Positions 55,627 to 64,000 of a stretch of DNA of 64,000 bases are shown here, piece after piece. Within the stretch, counting starts at the first letter, position 1; each line of letters begins with the position of its first letter. Origin of the DNA: Plasmopara viticola. Lineage: Eukaryota > Oomycota > Peronosporomycetes > Peronosporales > Peronosporaceae. The stretch covers positions 744,001-808,000 of the forward strand of contig MBPM02000009.1 in assembly GCA_001695595.3 (NCBI GenBank), read 5' to 3'. A model generated the notes under the pieces. It had not been told where the DNA came from. It worked only from the letters and a program-made list of their open reading frames with translations, and made no database searches. Both the position numbers and the translations under genes were made by a program.

Positions 55627-56845
55627 CTAATACCCGTCCAAGCCGCTGAACGCGCCTGCGACGCGTGTTTTCTTCTTCGTGACTTGACCTACACCAGCGT
55701 CAATAAAATTCTTGGCTCGTAGAGCTCGTAGAGACACGTCTGCCGTGTGGCCATGCGCCCGATTGAGCTGCAAGAGGAGAGAATAGATGGCCTGTTTCTG
55801 AGCTGCAGTCTTTTTTCCCACCAACTTGGGACTTTCGGCATACAGGAAAACTGGCGCGACTGTTGCCATGGCAACGCGAGAGTTGCAGTGAAAACGCAAG
55901 AGCAGCTCTAGTGGCATCGCTTTGCCATCTTTAAACTTGGTCATAAGCGTCGCAGTAGGACTTGTCATGAAAAAGCCAAGCAACAAGCCATCGTGTTGCA
56001 TTAAAAACGTAAAGCGAGACTCAAAGACACGGTCCGTGCATGCAAAAGCGTCCAAACACTCGGGACCAACTTGCGATGCACGGGAACGAGCAGTGGAGCT
56101 CAGTACCAAGGCCCATTGTTGACACATGGAGCTGTTCCAGAGCTCGATATTCACCTCGACCTCCCGTCCAAAGAACGACGTGACTCGAGTGACTTGAGTT
56201 GAATGTACGGACGTCGCGTCCGGTGGATGCGTGGTGATGGGTGACGAGGTCATGGCGTCTCGATCCCGCGTTTCCAGAGGTGGGCCGCAGATAAGTTGTT
56301 GGAGGAGATAGAACTCGATGCGTATCGACGCTTGTTTGCACAGTAGCGCCATCTTGTAGATCAAACTCTGGGTCATTTTCTGACGTGGCATATTATCGAA
56401 AAAGAGGAATTGCAACGGACCAAAGTGAAAGCCGAACGCCAGTAGTGCGTACACGAAATACACGACCATAATCAGGAGCGATAGCGTGTAGTACGCCGTG
56501 CCGTGGAACGCGTAGTCAATCTACAATCATCGATCGAGGCTTGTTAGTCATTGTGTCTTTACACAAGGCACAAGGTGTACGAACCAGTTGAAGTTTACAC
56601 CAACAATAAAAGAAGCCAATCCACATGCGGTGGGACGGCGACAGGAACGATAAGCGACAGCCACGTAGGCAATGCTGCGTGATGCGATAGCCCACAAAAG
56701 TCGCCAGTGGCTCAGCGACCACGAAGTAGGCCGAAAAGAGCCGTAGGTCCGGGTCCATAGAGTGCGCAAAGTCAACTGGCGGACCATAGGCGCTCGTGTC
56801 TAGAACCGCGGACTTGAAGCCGGGGCCGCGACGGTAGAGCGGCAT
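55627..56845 (-). CDS. Membrane protein of unknown function, two exons
   Basis: Exon 1 (56845-56585) and exon 2 (56520-55627) join over a 64-nt intron (GTTCGT...TGTAG), giving 384 residues. The join is chosen because it links the open frames in phase 0 and exposes the hydrophobic stretch IDYAFHGTAYYTLSLLIM just after it. Membrane segments are likely at residues 36-55 (SAYFVVAEPLATFVGYR), 72-84 and 97-130 (LLIMVVYFVYALLAFGFHFG). The C-terminal 250 residues are mostly soluble, with a central Ser/Thr/Pro-rich linker (SSPITTHPPDATSVHS), then FFGREVEVNIELWNSS and HDGLLLGFFMTSPTATL, and a basic end (KKKTRVAGAFSGLDGY). I do not recognise the family. Codon regularity and the splice evidence support a real gene. 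It stands alone, with no gene within 2 kb. Confidence 0.75.
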
Positions 56846-58969
56846 TGGACAGGAATCACGATGCGCCTGACCAGGCGAGATTGATACTGGCGATGGCCAC
56901 GAAGACAGCGTACGACACGATCACTCACGTTGGCTTCGAATCGTGAAGGATCTGGCAGCTTTGCAGCACGGCAGTACCGTAAGAACCGGACACCAAAGTG
57001 CATAGTTTATTTGAATCACGGGTTAGAGTCAGCTATGCACTCAAGATATTTTTTATCTGTTAGGGCGGACAAAATAGGTACCGACGGGACTACTGTAATA
57101 TTTTATAGAGCTGCAAAGTACCTTTCTTTTTGTGCTGCACATAGACACGTTGTTTCGACTTGAAGCCCCAGTTTCGTTGATTGATAGGAACCAATTGCTG
57201 CTTCGAAATATCAAGTTGCTTATCAAATCCAACGTTTTTTTAGGACGCCTCATTGCGCAGCTTAAAGTGCTTGCTACAGCTTTAAACAGTAGAAAGACTA
57301 TAGCGGAGAAAAGTGGCCAACATTATTTATGACTGCGCCAGCACCTTTGTGATAATTCTTTTGCGACCTGAGAGTGAAAGAACCTGTCCATATGATTTAT
57401 AAGGCCAATAATAGGGCCTTGACGGTAAATGCTGACTGCTGTCGCTTGTGGATTTCCATCGGTCGTCTTGGTTTAATCAACGACCTCACCACTCAAGACC
57501 GCTTTCTGCTGATTATAAAATGGTGAAAAGAAGAATACTTTAAGCTACGAGTATAAAACTTTCGGGTTTGTGTACAGTATTTCGCGCATACAAACATTAG
57601 TGGAATTTATTCATATTTTTTGACATGGACAATACGAACCGCTCACATTTATACTGATTTTACGATAACATTCATAATGCGTTTTGCTTCAGTTGTTCGG
57701 TAATGTGCGTCCTTAGCGAAAAAACTACAAAGCCAGCAGTACGCCAACGCCATTACGTTTGGTACGTATTAATCGCATTTTGGCTGACACTCAGCCTTTT
57801 GTGGTATCAATCGACAGCTTCTTCGCCAGACTGCAAGCTTAAGGATACAATAGACAGTAAATTTGTCGGCCACCATTTTCAATTGCGCTCGCACGTACAC
57901 AAATGAGGACGAAGTGACACACACAAATAGCGTGATACTATGAAATTACCATTTTCGTGTTGTATCTGTAAACAGCCTTTGTGTACTGGTATCTGATTGG
58001 CATTTTGAAAGTTCACAACTGTGCGAAATACTTTTCGAACGTTATTCGGTTTGCGTTGGTCATTAAGCACTACTCTGCCTTACTGGTGACGTCAATATCG
58101 TTTTCCTTGCTATGCGCTTCCCTTTTGTCGTCACATACAGCCGAGCTTTTGTAGTGATAATTTCAATCGACCGAGTGATGTATCTGCATCAAACTTATTG
58201 TATGTACTAAATCCTGGTAGGGTAGAAAGTGCAATGAATAAACCAATCTTCAAGCTGCATACACACTTAAGTTTGTATTCTCAAACAAACATCACATTAG
58301 TAAATGTTATATGTTCTTGCACGCCTTCTATGCCAGAAGCTTCGTGGCCCCGTCACATCTGGTAGAATCAATCCTATCTCCACGCGGGAAGATGATCTAC
58401 TTAAACCCTCGCAAAGATTTCTGAATGGATGAAGTAGCTTCTTTCATTTGTCGGACGACTGCTCCGATGGTTATCTGGCCTGAGAGGCGGCTGCGTTTTC
58501 CGCTGTCTAAGAGTCGAAACGTGTAACGGCATACTAACAAGTCGATGCTCGAGGCACAGCTTAGGCAGCACTGGTAGTATTGGTTATTGTGGAGTGTACG
58601 CCGGTAAAAGTTGATGCAAGGAATTTAGATATTTTAAGTTAAAGACGTAGAGATGGCCACTAAGGCGCGGATGGTGTAACAAGATCTTCAGTAAGACCGT
58701 CGCCAAGTTTGGCGATCAAAGATAGAAAGAAAATGAAACCCTCTCATTAACAATTAGAAACCGTGCTCCATACTGTTCCATCATCGGGAGGGCTGGCGAG
58801 CCAAACTCAAACAAAAGTAGACTCAATACCGACTCTTGGGTCCCTTCTTTACCTATACTAGTCCGCTCATTGACCAAAAGCTGAGATGCTGGCGATCGTC
58901 GCTGCGACGTCGCGGCGGCGTTAACGCGCCTCAACACGGTGAACTTTATTGCCGAGTGGGCAGTGGGCA
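56846..58969. other. Gene-poor region upstream of the membrane-protein gene
   Basis: The first few hundred bases probably hold that gene's promoter. A 67-codon plus frame from ATG 57703 (KPAVRQRHYVWYVLIAFWLT) contains one hydrophobic segment and could be a small membrane peptide, but nothing else supports it. No repeats recognised. Confidence 0.35.
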
Positions 58970-59475
58970 GTAAACGACACTCAGCTATTAGATCGCATCG
59001 CGCTGCTGCTGCAACTCCATCAAGGCAAAAATTTCGTTCCCGTGTACACTTATGTTACAGCAAACTTAGACTTGCCAGTAAGCAAGCCTATGGAGCTACA
59101 TGCTGTCTTCGCTACTGCTCGAATTCGTAGCGCCTAGCGAAGAGATTCGCGATAATCGCTCATTGGTACCGGCTTGCCCATTTAAAGGTATGGTAAAATA
59201 CTAGGCCTGTCAAGAGTAATTCATTGAGAGAGTTGAAACAGGAATAGAAAAATGTTCGCATCGTTTTTCAGCTCGAGCTTAATGTATCCATGTCAGGCGG
59301 AGCTGTGGGTTTCTGTGGCTTTGATGCCTTACGTCTTTCAGATCCCAAGATCGCGCCCTTTAATGGCGCCCAGAATGGTGTGCTGCGCGTATTCAAAAGC
59401 GTTTATATGTTCTTGGATACGATTGTCATCTCTGAACACGTCTTTCACTCGCAAAAGGTCATTTGCATGAAGCTG
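58970..59475 (+). pseudogene. trpE: Decayed copy of the trpE N-terminal region
   Basis: Clear similarity to codons about 7-163 of the intact trpE at 7992-9506. One frame reads RIALLLQLHQGKNFVPVY (intact gene: RIALLQQQHQDKNLVPVY). After stops at 59135-59137 and 59153-59155 and further frame breaks, another frame reads SGGAVGFCGFDALRLSDPKI (intact: TGGAVGYCGFDAIRHFEPKI), with SVYMFLDTIVISEHVFHS after it. The match ends near 59470 and the chorismate-binding catalytic half is absent. The copy is in plus orientation, 51 kb from the gene. Both are intronless, so gene-to-gene duplication and retroposition cannot be told apart; no poly(A) or duplication was seen. Confidence 0.9.
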
Positions 59476-62400
59476 TTTGTGTCACCCTTGTTCGTGGTGC
59501 TACCGCACTGTGTGACATAAATCATGTGATGCTTTAAACGTCAAAAATAGGGCAGTACCAAGTACAGATGAGCTATCAGAAAAGCTTTACATGGTCTAAT
59601 AACCGCTAGCCAATACATAGTAGTAGGTGTTGCTATGAAGAAAAGCAAATTGCAGAAAATGTAATCCAACGGAGATTTATTTATAAAGCCGAATAAAGCA
59701 CAGCCAAGATTCAAGAAAATTAGTGCGACGTTCAGTGTTGATCAATGCGAATGCTATTGTTTAGATCTGAGGCCAGAACTTTATATTCATTATGCGGGTA
59801 GCTACGGCAGTCTCGCTGCGTCTAATAGCACTACACTGAGCCGTTCGGACTTTAATTCTGTGCAAGAGAGAAGTATGCTAATTTATCTCAGGGTATGTAA
59901 TATGGGCCAAATAAACGGAGATTGCAACATTTGGCTGCACACATACTCGACGGAGTCATCGCGCATCCAGTATATCTAGTATAATAGCGCTCTTTTGAAA
60001 CTTCGCTATTAGAAGATGACAAAGTCCTCTTCGCTAGACAAACGATCATTTCGAAGGAAAGCCTTATTCGCTTATACGGTTAGCGTGAAGGCCTTTATAG
60101 GAAAAAAAGACATTGTCCTGCTTTGGGTCAGAAAGTACAAAAAACCATAATGATCCATTTGGGATAAGCTGAAGTATCAGCTGACGCTAAGGTTTTTGCC
60201 GCTCAACTGCGTGTACTGTGTACCGCCACGCCCCTTGCAGTTCATCAGGAAGAAGAAGGTTGGACGGACGTTCTCGAGGAGCTGCGGGGTCTGCTGATTT
60301 GGCCGATAACGCGCTTACAAAAGAACTGTCAGTCACCAATAAAACGGGTAGACTACGCATGGGCGCGGTTCGGACTGGAGTTTTCCGTGTGCTTATGACT
60401 TCTCTTGAAAAAGACGTGAAAAAGGCAATGAAAGCAGCATACTCGAAAAGCCAGATACTCATTGTGTAATTTGGTAAGCAAACTTTTTTAATCTTGCTGA
60501 TGGGAAAAAAGCAGACGCCTGCGACTTCAGGCACCATATGAGTGTTTGTCAATGCTTCATCTGTGGGGGTGCCCACCATTAGTACCTAAGGTGCCCTCTT
60601 GCACGAAGTGTACAAATATTCATGAGGTCAAATTGTACGACAGCACCTGGTAGGCGCGAGATGGCTTGCTTAGGATATACTGAGCTCTGTCAAGCTTGGG
60701 GTGGATTGTAAGATGGACAGAGTTTGGTCTCGAAGAGCTTCGTTCTTTATAACACAAATCATGCGTGCAAGTCTGGCTTACTAGTGAATAATAAGCCGAA
60801 AAGGCTTAAAGTTAGTCATATATTGTCTTCAAAGACTCGAACATGTCGGGCAACGTTTCTTTGTCAGAGGAAGTCAGCCATAGGCTGAGGCTTTGCAAGT
60901 TGTGGGTCTGAACCTCATCTACAAAAAATGTTGTTTTGCCTTAAAATGATGTTTTGCCTTGGACTGATACGCAGGGTAGTGGCCAGTGTGCCAAAAGCCT
61001 TAAAGTGACGGATGTTTAGATATCTTCATTGGTCAGTGAACCTGTGGTGAATCATGAATTCACTTTTGTAAGGAAGCGCAAGAGCTACCATCACAAGCGC
61101 TGTACCGTCAAAGATAGACACTGGAGCTTTTGAGAACGTAAGCCACTGAGTGGTACCTGAAAGATTTAGCACTAAAGGCATATCGTAGGTGACGTGATTG
61201 ACCTTAAGTCAAGGCAGTTTCTTAAAGCAACACATTAATTACTGTATCAGATCCACTAGACACGGTAACTTCAAGCCAAGTCGGCTTGGGTGAGTCTCTA
61301 TTACTGCACGAGGGTGGCACGTTGCTCTTTGAGAAGCGCTCAAAGAACGTATATTGTTGGATTTATAGCCAAGAAATCAAGAGCCCTTTTACAAAGTTTG
61401 TCAATACGTGCGGATAATTGAATCCCAACTTTATCTTGAAATCGCTAACGGTTAATGGCAGCAATGTTCGTGTGTCTTCTACTTGTCTAAGCTAGTAAAA
61501 CAGGGGAACAAACAGCAAAGCTATGTATCAAAGGTGTATATAATTGTTTTGACAACGATGTCGGAAAGAACATGTTGCTTACCGTCGCAATATGACAAAC
61601 GATGTCTCAACGATTGGAAACGCAACTCTTGGTGTCTACAGTAGACCATACACAAAAGATGATCAGACGAAAAGAGTCACCCGAGCGCTAAAAAACACAT
61701 TGCGCAGTATATGAACTGAGGTGTGATGTCTGTAGACCAATAGGCTTTTTATGGATAATATTGTAGTTTGCAATGCGGTTCACACATTTACGGGCTCTAT
61801 ATCCTTCTTGGCAAATGTGCCAAGACATTTTAATGATTCAAAAGCATTTTAAACACAGATGTTTTGGATTCAAAAAGTGAAAGTTCGTCCTTCCACGTAA
61901 ACCAGTTCTGCTACAGAAGTAGTCCGAATCTCATAAAAAGACAGCTGAAAATAAATAGCAAAGCACGGACTGTGTCAGATAAAAATGAGAGAAATTTAAC
62001 AAAAGAATATCTGATAGTGATAGATCCTACTGACCTACTGATTGAATATGCAAGCTGTTTGTTTTTGAGTGGGATAAAATGCCATTCTTTCGGGTTTACG
62101 AAGTCATGATAAGGCATGAATCGGCGTACACTATCAATCATATCGAAGCAATGACCGGGCATCTATCCTTTTATGCGACATATTATCAGATAGGTTTTAT
62201 ATCTCAGGACCCTTAATCTCTTGTAGGCTTTAAGTGATCCTGCGCCGTGGCCCAGTACTTGCCTTTCTTGGCAAGGTAGATATGAGTAATATATAGTGTT
62301 AATAGCCACCACCGTTTCGGACAAAGATTATACTCGTAAAACTGGGCATTTGAAACGATAGATCAAGCCTGAACTTATCCGCAAAAGTTTTGGGTTACAG

Positions 62401-64000
62401 ACCCAAATTGTCATGTAGCGTGTTTCAAGACTGCTTTATTCAATAATGATGTGAAGTTGATCGATTCTTCAGGATAAACGACCACTAGCTCGGCAATACT
62501 GAACCTCTACATGAACGTCCAGTCTGGCGTAAGAAGAGAATCGTCTAATGGTCTTGCCCTCGCCCGTACCGGTCCTTCCGATATAGACGAGCGTCATCGC
62601 CGTTTGCCAATATACTATATATAATTTTCTGTTAACGACGAAAATCCCGCCATAAATCTTTGTTCTCTCCTTATTAAGCTCAATTGACGCGACCAGACGA
62701 TCCATTAACCATAAGTGCATAAGTGTCAATTCATCTGTGCATTTATGCATTGACGCACTGACATCCAGATTAAAGTCTGTCAAAGAGCTTAGCTCCCGGC
62801 TTGTGAGACATGAATCACTTCACGCGCACCATACGGCCAGCGCTCCAGACCTCGACGTTTGGTATTTCACGACGGACAAAGAGCGAGCTCTGGCCTTGCT
62901 AAGTGATACTTATTCCACTCCGTGTGCATCATCGGTACCGCACTTTAAGTGTCTTAGTCTACAGCCAACAACACTCTGCATGGTTGCAGCGAGCGCTGTT
63001 CACTAAAAGCGCTACTCAGTAAATCAGTATCTTCCGCGGGTTATATGGCAAACTGACCACCCAATTATCCATGTGAGACTTCAATCTGATCTTGAGGCCG
63101 AGATAAACGATTGTTCATGGCAAATGATCATTGATTGAAGCATCATCAGCCTCCATAAGTGTATAAAGCTTAGATCTTTATCGCTCAATGCAGCGATATA
63201 GGCTTGGTATGCTGGATCTACCCGATTAGGAAGTATTTTGTAGCTTCGATTGCAGCTAAAGGATTGACTACTCCGATTTAGCACATTTGCCTGCGATGAA
63301 GAATCTCATTATAGGCCCTAGTCTGGCCTTCGCTTAATATGCCACAAGGATCCGTTCGTCAGCACGACTTTTACTCTCTTTTTGTGGGCCGACCTATAAC
63401 TTATCCTGCGCAAAAGCGCGTCGGCAAACACATAGACTTGGCTTGATTACTATTTGACGCAAATATAATTTTCGTGAAGATTGGTCACATTATCTGGGAA
63501 AAGAAAATCAGTTCTACCGCCGTCAGCAGGTATTAATGGTCTGACAAAGTCATAGAGGGTTTACAGTCAAAAAGTGGCTCCTGGAACTTATAACCTGCTT
63601 TTCTACTATTTATATCGTCAATTGTTTAGCGATATAAGTCAATCTTAAGCTACCTAAACGGTCTTGCTTGCGTCCATTTGCATAACGTGCATAATGCGTA
63701 GTCGATGGGAGAGTCGTAAGTGCTGCAAACAAAACTTAGCAGCTTTGTCTTGTCCGGCGAGGCCAGGACCGAATCATTGGAAAAAAAATTGAAACGCTAT
63801 CAAAAGCTTCAATATTAGGACTTGTTTAGTGCTACTCAAGTCTTTCTCCACTCGATCGGATGAGAGCTTTGTCCGACCCGCTTAGTCACTACTGTACTTG
63901 GGAAATGAATCGACGACTTCCTCATTTTTACTACGTGGCTTTTTTTGGGTCTGCTCAAGCCCCATGAAGCCCTACGGCTGCTTACAGAGCAGCCGGGGAC
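59476..64000. other. Gene-poor A+T-rich end of the window
   Basis: No gene is supported with confidence. Two overlapping frames lie at 60187-60579 (minus, 130 codons) and 60218-60469 (plus, opening with GTG); the plus one has an ordered-looking C-terminus (MTSLEKDVKKAMKAAYSKSQ) and might be a 3' exon relic, but neither can be chosen. Sequence around 61630-61800 repeats that at 53530-53740. Near 63400-63480 the sequence AAAAGCGCGTCGGCAAACAC resembles 48010-48100. The frame at 62737-63006 is unrecognised. Confidence 0.4.

Noticed and set aside
64..63900. Secreted RxLR or Crinkler effector genes
   Set aside because: I looked for an N-terminal signal peptide followed by RxLR or LFLAK-type motifs in the open frames and found no convincing case.

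Overview
This is a nuclear window from an oomycete, most likely a plant-associated member of the Peronosporales (downy mildew or Phytophthora type). The evidence is a set of compact eukaryotic genes with no introns or a few short ones (about 59-83 nt, GT..AG), a GCTCATT oomycete-type initiator in front of a gene, and long A+T-rich gene-poor tracts full of decayed retrotransposons.

Layout. (1) 1-3.2 kb: gene decay, including traces of a multi-pass membrane protein, ending in a SINE-like repeat. (2) 3.7-15.3 kb: the main gene island. It holds an Afi1/DENN-type protein (+), a PIH1-domain protein (-, convergent), anthranilate synthase component I TrpE (+), a roughly 1050-residue helical protein I do not recognise (+) and the ribosome-assembly KH protein PNO1 (+). 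(3) 15.5-30.2 kb: a mobile-element zone with one Ty1/copia element still bounded by both LTRs but broken inside, and two degraded copies of one Ty3/gypsy family. (4) 30.3-35.2 kb: a divergent pair, glyoxalase II (-) and TRAPPC11 (+), about 100 bp apart. (5) 35.3-42.2 kb: more gypsy debris, including a tandem duplication of an RNase H segment. (6) 42.2-45.4 kb: a TMEM43-like membrane protein and a NUP42-like FG nucleoporin with a CCCH zinc finger. (7) 45.4-64 kb: almost gene-free. It contains a 5'-truncated LINE, two more SINE-like repeats, one unrecognised membrane-protein gene and a decayed second copy of the trpE N-terminal region.

The intact genes are housekeeping functions (tryptophan synthesis, methylglyoxal detoxification, vesicle tethering, nuclear pore, ribosome assembly, chaperone cofactor). 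They do not form a pathway cluster. The most notable structural result is a LINE/SINE pair: a truncated LINE with a perfect 13-bp target-site duplication and a SINE-like family (three copies, one with a perfect 12-bp duplication) share about 146 bp of 3' end. This is the arrangement expected if the short element borrows the LINE's reverse transcriptase. I saw no effector gene with a clear signal peptide plus RxLR motif, and no CRISPR array, rRNA or convincing tRNA gene. Exon boundaries were placed by eye from reading frames and splice dinucleotides.
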